A program made the position numbers and the translations under genes. A stretch of 64,000 bases of DNA from NCBI RefSeq assembly GCF_043641665.1, contig NC_092190.1, positions 21,469,048-21,533,047 of the forward strand, written 5' to 3'. The DNA comes from Enoplosus armatus. Taxonomy: Eukaryota; Chordata; Actinopteri; Centrarchiformes; Enoplosidae. A model generated the notes under the pieces. That model worked only from the letters and a program-made list of their open reading frames with translations. It did no database searches and was not told the DNA's origin. Positions 1 through 14,100 of this stretch are shown piece after piece. Every line of letters starts with the position of its first letter. Positions within the stretch are counted from its first letter, which is position 1.

Positions 1-346
1 TTGTGTCCAACCACCATCTAGTCAGGGCCTCGTCCCAACCAGATGTTCCCCCTACTCTCTGCCACCCCCAACTCCACCTGTGCGACGTGCCCCTGCGGCC
101 TGCTTCGAGGGCTGAAGGACTTCACACGTCGGACGCGCTTGCGCAAACGGGGAGGGCAGTTTGTCGTCTGGTAACCACTGGGCCTGGCCTGCACACTCGG
201 AACCTTAACCCAAGGGCGGTCTCCATCAGGGGGTATCCTAAGACTAAGGCTTCACACTACCCCCTAAAATATCATGGTGTCACGATGAGGTCTAATTGCC
301 AAAGACTTTCACTTTTCTTATCTTTATTATCCATGTGTCAATAAAT
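1..346 (+). other. Possible 3' end of an unidentified transcript
   Basis: The first 250 bases are richer in GC and CpG than the following 3 kb, and an AATAAA signal lies at about 341-346. A 113-codon open frame covers 3-344 but has no domain I recognise. It could be the 3' exon or UTR of an upstream gene, or the 3' end of a retroelement. The sequence is cut by the window edge. Confidence 0.2.
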
Positions 347-483
347 AATTGTTCACTCATTTATGTCTCTCCTGATTGAAATTATATTCTATTTTTTTCC
401 CTCCAAAAACAGTTAAATAATAATGATAATATAGTGTTATTAAGTAAAGAAACACACGTTTCATTTCAGTTTTAACTTTTAAT

Positions 484-663
484 TCAGCGCCGGTTCAGCA
501 CCAGCAGCAACAGAGGCAGGTCTTGAACAAAGTTAATTTTCTCCTGATTTGTCTGTCTGAAAATGGTGTGGCCACGAAACACATCCACTTCACCCACAAG
601 GACCTGAATTTCTGTGTCAGAAAAATTACTTTTCTTCTTCCTCTTCCTCCTTGTTCCCGTGAT
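484..663 (-). pseudogene. Myb/SANT-like DNA-binding domain relic (Harbinger/NAIF1/MSANTD type)
   Basis: On the minus strand a frame running from a TAA (664-666) to a TGA (484-486) reads TRRKRKKKSNFSDTEIQVLV and then GEVDVFRGHTIF. The pattern of a basic run, then (S/N)F(S/T)..E...LV.EV, is the start of the Myb/SANT-like domain in Harbinger (PIF) transposon Myb proteins and their domesticated relatives NAIF1 and MSANTD4. Similarity fades after about residue 35, there is no in-frame ATG, and the rest of the domain is missing. It therefore looks like a truncated transposon copy. A minus-strand TATAAATG occurs just upstream (about 695-703). Confidence 0.45.
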
Positions 664-3212
664 TTACCATAATGTACCATTGATCAGCAGGCGCATTTAT
701 ATGCATCAGTATTCATGTGGTGCTTTGCATTGACCATTTATGGTTGAATGTGGGCGTGTAGAGGCTGATCCACTTGCACATTTTCAGTTGGACTGTGATT
801 TATAAAGGGAACATTTCTTGCAGTTGTGCAAATGCATGGTTTTAAAAGTCAGATTTTTGGGGGCTCTCACCATTTCAGTTTTTGTGATGTTTTTGATGGA
901 TCCATTCTCAAAGTCATAGTGCTGTCTCAGTGTGAGAAATGGTTGTGTCTTTGTGTTATCTGATGAAAGGTCTGATATTAACTGAGTCTGCCACATAGGC
1001 ACATTTAATTACAGTTATTTAGTTTACATTTTGCTCCTGTTTCCAGTCTTTAAGATAAATTTAGCTGTCTCATGGTTGTAGCTTAATATTCAAAAGACAG
1101 ATAGGAGAGTGGTATCAGTGTTCTCATCTTACTTTCAGAGTAAATTATCACATTTCCCAATATGTTGAACTGTCTATTTAAATATGGACAATAAAAAGGG
1201 GAAATAAAATATAGTGCTCTATTTAGCAAATAGCACAGCTATAAATTTGAGGATAAGGAAAGAAAGAAGCCAGAAGAGGGAGACAGACATATCTAGAGAG
1301 GTTCAGATCACCTCTTGTTTCTATATTTTACTGGTACATTACTAACACACACGTCCAGCCAACTCTTTATATTTAGCCTCTTCTTTCAGATGCACAGTAG
1401 AAGGAGGCTTCGATTTTAGACATTATGCTCATTTTACATTTAACAGAAGCAACTGCTTTATATCTATTATGGTTTCATAATGAGTTAAAGGCAGAGTAAG
1501 TTGAACAACACACCTTTCATTTTATGTTGAGTTTTGAGGCTTTCACTTTGCTATACAATTCAGTTACGTAGTATAGATTGAAATGTCCATGACAATACAA
1601 CATTTAATGTGGTTAAGGCAATCTCTATGATTTATGCTACACTTGACTCATTTGGTATACAGCAGCCATCCTCAGAAATACTGTGGTCCATCAGAGCTGT
1701 TGCAACATTCTTAATTTAAGCAAAGCTCCAAACACATTTTCCTAAATATTGTTCATACTCAAGGGGGATTATTTATGGGAGTTTTCAGCTTACATGCAAT
1801 CACAGTACAGTAGCATAATTTTGCACATGGAAGGGTACCCAGAGATGATTAACTAAATACAACCATTCTAATCACCTAAATAATACATGCAAGTGACAAT
1901 AATAAAGGAGGAACATTTAATTGTACTGTAAGTTGCGTTGGTTGTTGCCTCGATGCACAGGTGCTGTACGTGTCTTTATGTACAAACATATGTGTTACAG
2001 TGTTTCCTGAAGCCTAAATCCAGCTTTCATGACCTCACCTGCCATTTATCATATCAGGCCGTATTAAATTGAACTGAATTTTCCACAGGACTTTATCAAC
2101 AGGAATCAGACACCTGTGCTCACATAGAGTGGTTAGTTTTCTTAGTTCTACAGCTGTCAGTGAAGTTGTCCTATACAACACTATGAATGAAATTTAAAAA
2201 AAAACAAAATGCTAGTAAGAGCTGGGTTGAAAGACTCTATTACTTATTGCTGATGGCATTTGGGAGTCACAAGAGGTAATTATTTATTCATATTAATTAA
2301 TATCAGAATATGTCAAGTTGTGTAATTTTTTTTTACTCTAAATAAACAAACTATTAATAATGTGCAGTTTATTATTGTCGAGAAGCAGGGCTTAAAATTT
2401 GAGTGTAACATACTTATACTTGTTTTCCAAATGTGCCCCCCCCCCCCTTATCTTCATAGGTTACAAGTCAACACTCACTCGTTTGAGGCTCAGGGACAGC
2501 CAGGCTGTAATCACTTGGGTTTTCCAGTTGCGTTTGGTAACAGCACATTATGTTGACTACCACCACTAGGCAAAATAATTGGGCTACAGAGAAATGGAGA
2601 GTTATTTCCCCCACTGGCCTCACCTTTAACTGTGTGCCAGCTGACATGCAACAAATGAAAGGGCCACATCACAGACACTCAGCACTAGCTCTAATATTCC
2701 CCAGGAAAGATCTGGTTTTCTATGGTTTGCTTTGAGTTGAACTTTTTTTTTTATAAGGGAGTGTGCATGGTGCTGAGTCAGTTGTATTTGTGTTTGTCAT
2801 TTTAGTTTGGCATTGCAATGAACTTTAACAAAAAGGGGAAAAAATGCAGTCCACCTTCCTTCTCTCTGTTAATCTAATATTGAATGAGAAGCACATATGG
2901 GTGTAATAAATCTAATTGTGCACATACCTGTAAAACTCTTACATATCTACTGCCAATGCACTTTTTAAACTTGCATATATTTGTATCTGCACAAATAAAC
3001 CAAACCATGATGGCTTGATGGCGAAAGGAATGGGCTCTGTTGTTTCTTGATATACAGTCAGGCAGTAATATGAGAGCAGATAGGACCCTGTTAGTGGCAT
3101 CGCAATGTTTACCCACACACAGTTCACTTTCAGGATCATGAGGGTCATACAGTTATCTCCCAAGACTCATTTTGACTTTCAGTAGTCACTAATAGACCTA
3201 GAAAACGATAGA
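664..3212. other. Upstream intergenic DNA and putative igfbp2 promoter region
   Basis: About 2.5 kb of AT-rich DNA with many short A and T runs, a C12 run at 2436-2447 and no convincing gene. The igfbp2 promoter and 5' UTR should lie in the last few hundred bases. I see no clear TATA box at a convincing distance and no CpG island before the ATG, so the transcription start cannot be placed. Confidence 0.4.
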
Positions 3213-3573
3213 ATGGTCATATACTTGACTTATGGGTTGCTGTTTGCATACTTTGCTTTGCCTGGAATCTTACTAGGGGATTTGGCTTTCCGATGCCCAA
3301 GTTGTACAGCGGAGCGTCTAGCTGCTTGTCCCAAAGTCACAGCAGTATGTACAGAAATAGTGAGGGAGCCGGGCTGCGGCTGCTGTCCAGTATGTGCCAG
3401 GCTGGAGGGGGAGCTTTGCGGGGTCTATACACCAAGGTGCTCCAGCGGCCTGAGGTGCTACCCAAGCACAGAGTCTGAATTACCTTTGCAACAGCTCATC
3501 CAGGGTTTAGGACGATGTGGACAAAAAGTGGACTTGGATGTCACGACAAGTCTGTATCACCAGGCTACAAATG
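3213..3573 (+). CDS. igfbp2: igfbp2 exon 1: signal peptide and IGFBP N-domain
   Basis: The exon opens with the first ATG before the hydrophobic leader and encodes residues 1-120 plus the first base of codon 121. Twelve cysteines and GCGCCPVC identify the IGF-binding domain. It ends at ATG|GTAAGT, giving phase 1. The open frame continues a few codons into the intron before a stop, so the splice site rather than that stop is the true end. Upstream in-frame sequence is not coding-like, which supports this start. Confidence 0.95.
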
Positions 3574-5086
3574 GTAAGTTCTTTTAAAAAAAAGTTAGAG
3601 CTGCACTAATTCATAATTTTTATTTTCAAATAAAATCAAATGACTATGTGTAATGTAAAAGGAGTTATTCACTGATGAACCCAGAGAACATTTCCCCTGG
3701 ACTTACAGCTCCTGTCATTTTACTGTTTCATCAACATTGTTTTCAGCAGCAACAGACACCTTTTAGCTGAATGTTGGACTTAAACTAAACTTAGTTTAAA
3801 CTAACTTAAACTATGGGCGTGCGGTTGTATAGTTGTGACATCACAACCTTACGGAAGTCCTGATGGCTCATTTACTTAGGTGAAGGCACACTTTCTGAAT
3901 ACATGTGTATTTCTCCGTGGACTGATACTTTCACAGTATTTATACAGCACCTAGACCTGCTTTATAATCAAAAAGAACATAGAAAGCTCACTTTAACTAT
4001 TACTTTCACTCTTTGTGTTATATGACTTAACAGTAACGGTTGTAAATGTTTAGTTTGCCCCCCAAATCAACTAACTACAAAATATCTACTCATATGGTCC
4101 CGGGAACACAATCTTCCTCCACTGTCAGGGTCCTAATGTAAGTACTTCATTGTGGTTTTTCAAAGGATCCTTTCTTGCTTAATGGGAAATAGGAATTACA
4201 AACAGACAATAAACTAAACAAGTAAGATGTATCACAGAGATACGAATCTCATTACCACACAGAAGTAGGTAATGACTTGCAGGTTGCAGACCAAAAACTA
4301 TTTCTTTCTTCTTCACTGTATGAGAGACATCGTTGCTGCTTCCAATAAGCAAAGTCTGTAACTTTGATGACAGGATGAATACCAAAAACTTAACTATCCA
4401 ACATCCTGTAGCTTTCTCTGGGAGTGGAAGCAATTCATAGGTAAATGTTACTTTATTAGGGGCGATCATACCACAGTGTTAGTCTATAACATCACAGCCA
4501 CAGCTGAACACTTGCACACTGTCATTTAATACAAACCCTTCCAGTATTCATCAAGGAGTGTAACAAGTCAATTCATATTCTGTAAGTGTGCCAGCATCAC
4601 TCAGCCATCTAGTTTTGACCTGTCAACATACCTGGGCATGATATTAAAACGATTACCTTAAAGTCAAAAAGTTTCACGGAGAAGCTGTTCACTGAGTCAA
4701 AACAATGTTTTCACCGCAGGACTCTTTTTTATGTCAGAAAAACCACATCTGAAAAACGTATTTGGTCACAATAACCAAAATAAATAGCCCAGAAATCCTG
4801 CGGAGACGTAGAAATGTCAAGCTTTGCTCTCCCACATTACAGTTGTTAGGGACAAAGGGTCACTATTGATTCCTGAAAATGAATGTCAGGCCCACTTCTG
4901 TGAGCACAAACAAGCAGTATCCCTCCAATGAACCCATAACATGTCTGTAACCCACATATCCTCAAAGCTCTCCTGTTGGGAGTGAGTTATTTTGATGTAG
5001 GCTGTTGTTAATGATACTTGAGGAAAGCAATGGGATACACATTTGAAAATTTAAAAAAGCAGAGTGAAATGATATCTATCTATCTA

Positions 5087-5122
<36 letters not shown>

Positions 5123-8100
5123 ACAGACGCCCTTCAGAATGGTGTTGAGAGAGTTGCACATCTCCATGGTGACAGGTGCAACCTAATTTTTCAATCATCA
5201 TATCTTGGGTGAACTCTCTGAGGAATGTATTTGATAAGTTCTTGGATTGAAATATTTTATATATAAGACTCAACAGGAATCTCCATTTGTTTTTAAGAGT
5301 CTTCAAGGTTTTTGTTGGGAGAGGGTAGTAAAAACAAACCGTAATTCCAGTGCCTGTAACTTTAGCTAGGCGTGATGGACTTGTCTGCGCTCTCTGCTGT
5401 GATTTACCGTCTTTGGTGTTCAAACCAGTTAGAACACATAAAGGAAAAGCTGAAAATGAGCGTCAGATCAGGCTGCGGTTTGCCCTCAGTTCACTGTGTT
5501 ATGCTTGGCTTTTAAAGCATGAGCAACTGCTGGCTATCAGATGTCAACATCTGTCTCCTTTGTACCCATTAAAAAGCACATTTTGGGATCGTCGTAGCTG
5601 GCTGTGATTGCATTCTCCCTATATAACCAATAATAATAACCACACTGCTGTTCAGTTGAAAGAGAACAGAGACATTTGCATTTTTAGGCCTTTGGTTGTG
5701 GTTATTTGTTGTGGCATTATTCTCACCTGCCTGAACTAAACTGAAGTACACAGCATGACAGCCTGAGTAAACAGTCCAGAGTTCAAATAAACCTCTCCAG
5801 CTTTGTCTGGTGGTGTGAGCGCACTTCATATCCCCTTATACTGCTGACGTCATTAACGTGGCATTCACCACCCATGCTCCTCCTATTCCTCCACACTCTG
5901 TGGCAACAGGGCTTTTGCTAATTTCCACATTTCAAAGGGGATAGAAAACATCAACACTGATGTTTTAAATCCCTGGTCTGAACTCTTCCAGTCCGAATAG
6001 TGTGTAATATTAGAAATGGCACATCTTCAGTGTTTCCACTTGAACTATTTTTGCAATGGGAGTTGACTTGGAAATGTTCTCTCAGTCAAGGTCCACAAAG
6101 GTCTCAGTCCGGTCATGAGTGTGTGTATGAGCTTCAGTCTCCAGCAGAATCAAAACATTTCCCTTCCTATGAATCCTGGACAAAGAAAATTAATTCACTG
6201 TCCCTCATGAGGTGCTGAAGTCCGTGGCAGGTGTGGAGCATCTGTCAGTGATATGGATGCATCATTATTAAGCAATATTTGTATTAGCCATTAACATTTC
6301 AACATGTACAGGGGGGAAGGTCTGTTGAGCAATGTGCACTCTTTGTTCAGCACAACTGAACTGTTCATTTGACATACTTGAAAAGCTGAAACTCAACACT
6401 TCTATTCCACAGCATTATTTCATATCCACTACCAGCAGCAGTTTGGACATTTAATCATTCAAATATTTGTGAGGGGGAGAGTTGCTGTGGAGGCATAAAT
6501 AATCATAGGCATTGAGTTAAACTTTAATGGGGGTAGGTCCACTGTTGGTACAGGAGGGCAAACAGAATTGCACTGGAAGCAGTGTGAATGATGGATACTA
6601 GTACTTGCTCAACATAGAAGCACAGATAACACTTTTCCCACAGATATCCCTGTATCTTTGGAAACTGTTTGTTTTTTTATAGTATATCCCGTTACACTCC
6701 CCTCCAGCCAGAGTGCATGACATTAAAGAGGTAACTGTAAAACAAGACATGTTGCGAAAAAAACTCAAAGGAACACGAGCCGTGATAAAACATTTTGACT
6801 TGTCATAATAGGTAAAGCTCAGGTGGTACTGACTACATTAATGATCTTCTATTCAAGTGTCCCAATAAGTCATGACTGTGTTACAGTGAACCAGCGTGAA
6901 CAATACCAGGACTCTGACACTGCAGCAGCTAAATGGAATTCAGCCATCATTCATGTTATTTACCTGTGATTTTGCTACTGTGACATGTCAAAAAGGCCCA
7001 CTACTGCAGTGAAAGTGTGAAGAAAAATGGGGAAATACTCAAGTTTGCATGTGTACAAGTACAAGTCATTCAACATAGTCCAGGTTTTTTTTTTTTAATC
7101 TTCCAATATTCATGTTCTTGCCTCACGATAGGGTTGCTACAACCATGTACTACAGTGGGACCTTTACCTCCCAAGTCACCACTATCTGACAATAGAAGGG
7201 CATGTGTGTATTCTTGGCAATTTAAACTATGCAGATCACCAGTCGTCTACTGATAAACCCCCTTCTCCAGCCAATAGGAAACCACTGCCCTGCTCTTTCC
7301 TGGGGCATCTCTGTGTCTGTTTCTCCCTCCTTTCTTTTCTTGTGTTGTCAGTGGTCCAAGGCTGCCCTTGTGGCCCTGCAGGTGATCCTCTGCTGAGACA
7401 TGCTCCTTCTCCTTCACTCGCCCTCTCAGGTCTTTAATTACTCCATGAAGACAGTGTGTGTGCAGTGTGTGTGCAGCGCACATCAACGGGAAAAGGTGAA
7501 GCCATAAGAGATCACTTTGGGTGGGAGCTGCGTGTCGATGCCTGCAATTCTGAGAAAGCTCCCCCTGAGGTGTAAATAGGAAGCCCTCCCTCCTTCGTGC
7601 TGATCTTAAAACAGTTCATGTTGAAAGGTTACATGCTGTATAATGTGATGACAACATTAATGAGCCAGAATTTACTATCGCAGCACATTTACTCAAGTAA
7701 TCAATCATAATGCTCTGTTATAGAGTAAACTATCCAGCAGTATAGTTAAAATTAGCTCCATCACAACCGTTACTACAACATTAAAATTCTGCATCCATGT
7801 TAATGCATCAGTAATAGTAAGATTATTTATATAACAATATAATGCTCTAAAAGAGGCCATAGATAGTGAGTTTTTTACTTTTAATATCTCTATGCTTTGA
7901 ATTGAATAAAGCATTTATAGCTGTATTTCACACTATGTTTGTTTCTATTTTTATTCAAGCCTGCATGAATTGAATTTTGTGGGCAGCACAGCAATCTGTG
8001 AACACATCACTGACATATTAGCACCTCATATAGTTGATATGGTGAATGTGTGAAACTGTTGCCTCAGTGTTTGATAGCAGGAATGCAGAGCAATATTAGC

Positions 8101-11100
8101 ATTTGTTTAGTTTGGAGTCGTATTTATGGCCACCTGGCAAATCTAAAGTCCAATATTCACTCTCCTTTTAGCTCTGTGTTGGTGTCCACCAACCCCTGAA
8201 GGAAACATCTGTCACTTTTGCTGCTAAATGCTATGTTCACCAGCATTTGCGGGCCGAAAAAAACAACAACAACCATTTGAAATTTTGTGTCAATCCACAA
8301 TATGAGCACTTGCGTTGATGGTAAAAAGCAAACATTGTGTAAGAAAAAATCACCTCGACCTCAGAGTGCACTTGACTTTTAAGTCTGACAGACGCTGTAG
8401 GAGCACCAATTGGCAACAGTTTTCCCTTCAAACTACAAAGGCAACTTCATTTGGTTAGGATGACACACAAGGCCACATGGAAGCAAAGCAACATCAAGAG
8501 TTGAAAGAGCTAGCTAACCGTAAAAGGTTTGAAGGGGATCTCTGGCTAAGCAAAGTCTTCTTCATTATTCAATTGCTTTTTGTCCGTTTGCCAGCTGTGA
8601 AGTGTTTGAAGTGGCCGAGCCTGGAGAGGAACCATTTACACTGACAATGGTTTTGAAGTACAGTAAGGCCACTTCCTTGGAGGCACAGTGAAGTTTCAGA
8701 GACACAGCTTCACTGTATACGATAACAGGGCAAATACATTAATACTAAGCAACTCTGGAAAGACATTACTCATTCTGTGCCATGAGAGAACTGTGAAAGC
8801 ATTGCTCAAAGGCAAGACCCAAAGCCAACACTCCCAACAGCTCGAGACAGGTAGTTTCTATGGCACTGAAGACAGAATCAACAACACAGTATTTAGATGA
8901 CAGCTGTTGGCTAAAGACGTGTTGGGGTTTTTTTTCTCCCTGGAACATGCTGTCATGGGTTCCCATGAGCGTCTACAGAAAACAAGGTTTTGAATACAAG
9001 TATAGGTATAAGTTGGGATATTTTAAACCAATCAATGTGTCAATGCAGTGTACGAGTAACATCCAGTGGGGAAGAAAAGTACACATCTTTTTTTTTTTAG
9101 ACCAGGAGACTTAAATTAAAAATGTCAAGCTCTTTCTTGGATATGTTTAATGTGTTCTGCAGAAGCTCTCAGTACATGTGACAGAGAATCCTCCACTGTT
9201 TGTGAATATCTTAACACAACTAGGACCAGCATTCTGAGCTTGTGTGCACAGCTGGAGGTTGGAACTTGTGACTTTTACCCATTGCTCACACACTGAAGTG
9301 AATAGAATCTGACTTCTTCAAATGTTAAGGGCTTGTTTGTGGCCACACAGTTTTAACTGTGGGAAGTGTTGCCTCTCTAACTGGATCATCAGATTGGAAA
9401 GATTTCCCTGAGTAGCTACAGTCACATAGAAACATACAAAAGGAACAAGGATGTTATAATCTGCTGTCAACATGAGTTTGGGCAGTGTCGACTCAATCCA
9501 CCACTTTGGTCCAGAGTGAGATATCTAGTCAAATATTGGAACGATTTCCATTACATTTGTCACAGATGTTCATGGTCCACAGAGAATGAACACTTTGTGG
9601 ATTCCCTGACTTTTCCTCTAGCACCATTGGGTGGATTACCGTGACATTGGTACAGATATTCCCACAGGATGAATACTAACAACTTTGGTGGTCACTTGAC
9701 TTCTCCACATAGTGCCACCAGCACATCAAAGTTTCCAATTATCTAGTGAAATCTACTGCATGAATCGACACAGAATTTGTTACAAACATTCATGGTTCCC
9801 ATACAATGTATTTTACTCAAGTGCAAGCAGCAGGATGACATTTTTGATTCAGTGTAAAACTGTTAAATGGATTGGCAAGAAACACCTACAAAAGTGACAA
9901 CCTTCCCATCAGCCTCAGCTGTTCTTTGTGTTAAGTGCTAATTAGCAAATGTTAGCTTGTAAAACTATGATGGTGAACATGGTAAACATTATGCTTAGAC
10001 TTGTTTTAAGACAAAACAACAGTTGTCACTGCTCAGGTTCAACTGCTTGCGTAACAGAAAACAGAGTCACCAAAGTCATTATGCAGATTTCACAATACAT
10101 AACTTCATTTTAGTTTGAGGTAGCCTTAGCCTGAATGGCACTGGATATAAAACCAGTTAAAAATAAAAATCAAGAGGCTGCCAACTCTAAATATCTGAGT
10201 CTCTGACTGCATTCATATAACAAGGATGTGAGTGGCTCTTCACCAGATCTAGATGCCAACAATTTGGTTTCTGCTTGTCTTGTACATGCAATATGCGGAA
10301 AAACACAACATTATCATTTGTCACATGATGTGTGAACAAGTAGCCCAAAAGATTTCAAGTTATTTCTTCGAACGTACAAGTGTATACGTTTTCTTTCACA
10401 GTTCCTGTGGCCTCATTAGAACAATTCTAACTGCATTGAGGACAAATCAAACCTTCTCAACTCATCAGTAAAATTGACAAAAATCAATGAAAAATGTTTC
10501 AAGAATGAATGTGACTTGTAGGACAGATGTCTGCTGTAATGTAGAACCCACACTTAGTTTTTACACCTGGCAGTGTGTGCACCGAAATCCATGTGCACAG
10601 ACACACGTGAACACGCACAGAAACATTTCAGACAGTGTCATAGCATGTGTAAGGAGCTCTGAGGATTCACTGGGGGGCCTTTCCCTCTCAGGCGTGATTT
10701 ACAACCTCTGTTCTGCTCCTGTTTTTAAAGCGCTAATTACAGACACACACACACACACACTCTGTCACACACACACACACACACACACACAGCCTCTGGC
10801 AGGTAGGTTAGGTACCCAAAAAAAAAAAATCCTTACTCAGCATGAAAAGCGTTCATCAGAAGTGCTTCCTCACGAGTCTGGACTCACCACCAACGACTAG
10901 CAGTCGAGCTCAGCTCTTTAATTCAGCCACTGCTCTCGTCTGTTTTCCTGTCGAAATGTGTCAGACAATCTCGGATCATTATGTCTGTGATGACTATGAC
11001 TATGTTGATGAATGTCTGTGCAGTGTTAACCCCTCCATGTATTTGTCCGTGGCACAGAGTAGGTCTCATTTTTAGGAGTGACATTCTGTGTTAATTTTGC

Positions 11101-14100
11101 CGTCATACTTTTGTCTGTCTGTTCTGGATTAACTTGTTAGCTTGTTGTTGGTGTGGAGTGACCCCACTGCTCAGAGGGGACCTGTGCAAACTGGGTCATA
11201 AGCCCAGCGTTATAAACTTAAGAGGGCTGGATGTAGCACTCTGCGATTTCACAGAAAAGATCTTAGCTGGTCTGTTCACACTGTCGCCACAGTAATTACA
11301 GCCATTGCAACGCCTGACTGTCCAGTATAGAATTAGTGACATGAGGTATGAGGGACACAGGATGCCTCGAGGACACAGAGAGACTTTGTCTTCTAATTCC
11401 ATGATTACGATGACTTGTAAAAGGGCCTGTTATTAGAAAAATGCTGGCTTTTAATAGGAGCATGAGATTAAAGAATAGATAAATGTAGATGATGTGTGAG
11501 TATTTTAGAAAGCAGAAGAGATGGGGAGGCAGTTTTGTGTGTGTGTGTGTGTGTGTGTAACATCTGTCCATTTACTACCTACCTAGACAGGACACGGATT
11601 ACTTTCATGCTCAAAGAACTGACTCAGTGGAAGCATTTCTGAGAACCTCCAAAGTATTGAATGTTACACATTGGGATTAAAACCAGAAAGTATACCAAAA
11701 TGTTGGATTAGCTTCGAACAGCTGTCTCTGGACACAAACACAAAGTCTGTTTTTCAAGAAGGATTTTATACACAGACGCTGCAGATTAACTTTGTGTTCT
11801 TGTTTGGTTGCAGAGGTGCATGGGACTGAGAATCCACTCACTAAAAGACCTGCCATGGATGCTTGGTTTTGGCAGGAGTCCGCCAGGAAACAACACCTGA
11901 ATGAGCGCCGGACCAAGATGAAGACGAATCAACTAGAAGACGCTCGAACCCAGAAAGAGCCTCAGGTAAGAACCAAACCATCTTAACTTAACTTCATCAC
12001 AAGTTATTACTTATTATAACTCTCAGCAAAGTTATAAAACGGATATAAAAACACTTCTTTGGTTTCATTATCATGTGGGCTGTTTTAAAGCATTTGAGGA
12101 CAAAAACAGAGGTGCAAGCCAGTGAGTCAAGATTGATCCACTGGATCTGAAATGAAGCACAAGTGGTTTGACTTATTCTAAAAACAAATGTACTTACAAC
12201 ACCAGAATTTGTTTGTATGGACCCATAACTGACTCCAGTGTATTTACGAGCTGAAGGTCTGAAGTCGTTGACTCTGTTAGTTATTATAAATGTTAAACAC
12301 AAAACTGTTGCAACCTCTTCCTTATTTGCTGTAGAAAAATTACCAATTCCAAAAAAACAAAATCTTATATATAATGTTGCATGAACGTAGGGCCATATTT
12401 TCTCCCTTAAAATAGCTTACTTTCCCTAAACAGCGGGAAGCTTATATTTCATGTGTAGTATTACAGTAGTTGTGTGTATGGCACAATGCTGTGAAGTGTG
12501 TGCCTATCAAAAGCAGACAAAAGGTCAACAGTGTGCTGTGTGAGCAACATTGTCTGGTACAGTAGTGCCCTCCTCTGGGCGCTCTTTCACTCCAACTAAC
12601 ATACACACGTGCATAGACACACATGTCCACACGTAGAAACACACTTTTTATCACTGACATCACATGGACTTGCATTCATTCCCTGGAGACATCTCTTACC
12701 CTAATTTACTTACCCTCACTTTAACCAAAAAACATGTTGCAACTCTTAACTTTTATGGCGCACCGTGGACCAGATTTTTGTCCCCATATAGGAGACGAGT
12801 CCCTATAAGGGAACTGTGTGAGCACACTTTTGTCCCCACAACACTTTTTCAAACAGAAGTTGATGTGGACTAAACTGTGGATCGCTTTTCATTGCTTTTA
12901 CACAAAATGCTTTCAATGTCCACATCTTTCAGATTTCATGAAGTGTTTTCTCACTCAAACTCAACCACCAGAACTCCATTTGCACATGCTCACATACTAT
13001 TCTCAAGAGAAATAAAAAATAACATCTTGCCATGGGATCACACCAGCCGCGACGCCTGTTAACATGTGGACGTTCCGAGCCATGAGTACTCAGTAGTCGT
13101 GACTCATTACTACCATGAGTACTCAGGTATTCAGTACTCATGGGTCGGACCACACCCACGTAGTAATAGTATTTTGCGCAAACATCCGTTAAGAACGACC
13201 ATCAACGGTGATCTGCGACTTCAAACAAATGTGGGCCAGGGACCTAAAGTTGGGGGGCAATGGCCCCTTCCCTACTTCCTACCCTCCTACTTTCGAAGCC
13301 CTTCTTTTCGATCTCAACTACACACATCGTGACTGCATCTTACACGGCTGTGACGCTATCACATTGACAATATCTGTCCACAGACAGACAGAAAGACACA
13401 TAAACACCTGGCAAAGTACTCAGAATTGCTTCTGTGGTAGTTGCTGCTGCAGTAGGTGTCTCACATTTTGCCATGATGACACAGACACAGACGCGTTGTT
13501 GCGGCTGGTAAAAGTGCATAAACTCCTAATTGGGACACTGAGCGTCTATTTTCCCTCCCACCTTTTTCTCCATTCCCCATAGAAGAACTTCTTCCTCATG
13601 GAGGTGGAAAGATTATGACCATCAGTAACATGATCAGGTGACCCTCTTGGACACAGTGAGTGCTGGATGTTTAGACATACCTGCAGAAGATTGCCAGGGA
13701 TGGACATGCAAAAAGATTCTTCATGAGATAAATAACATTGAATTGAATTGACTATAACTGTAAAATGTATTTGTTGATACTTTCAATTGTTGTGTGAAAA
13801 TGTGAGAATATTGTCTGTATTGCAATACGGACAATATATAAAACAGGCAAAAAAAAGCTGAGGACGGCCATGCTTGCAATCATTTATTTTAATGCAGTTA
13901 TCTCAAGAAAACAAGACAATCAAGTTATATTCCGACATGCTATTTAGGGAATGCTGTGGTTGTTAGCTTCCAGATATTGAACATCTTCATTAGCAAATGC
14001 AGGCCTCGTGTTTGAAACTCTTTGAGAGACTGACGTTAGACCTCTGTGCATGTATTGTTGCATTTCCAATGATGTGTGATGACTACAACATTAGCTGCAT

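Larger units (their letters stand above)
3574..11813 (+). other. igfbp2: igfbp2 intron 1 (8.2 kb)
   Basis: The intron runs from GTAAGT to TTGCAG. It holds dispersed-repeat pieces at about 3815-4010 and 9500-10010, an (ATCT)n(AT)n tract at 5076-5120, (CA)n at 10742-10792 and (TG)n at 11536-11558. Open frames of up to 137 codons here show no recognisable domain. First introns of IGFBP genes often hold enhancers, but I cannot point to one from this sequence alone. Confidence 0.85.
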
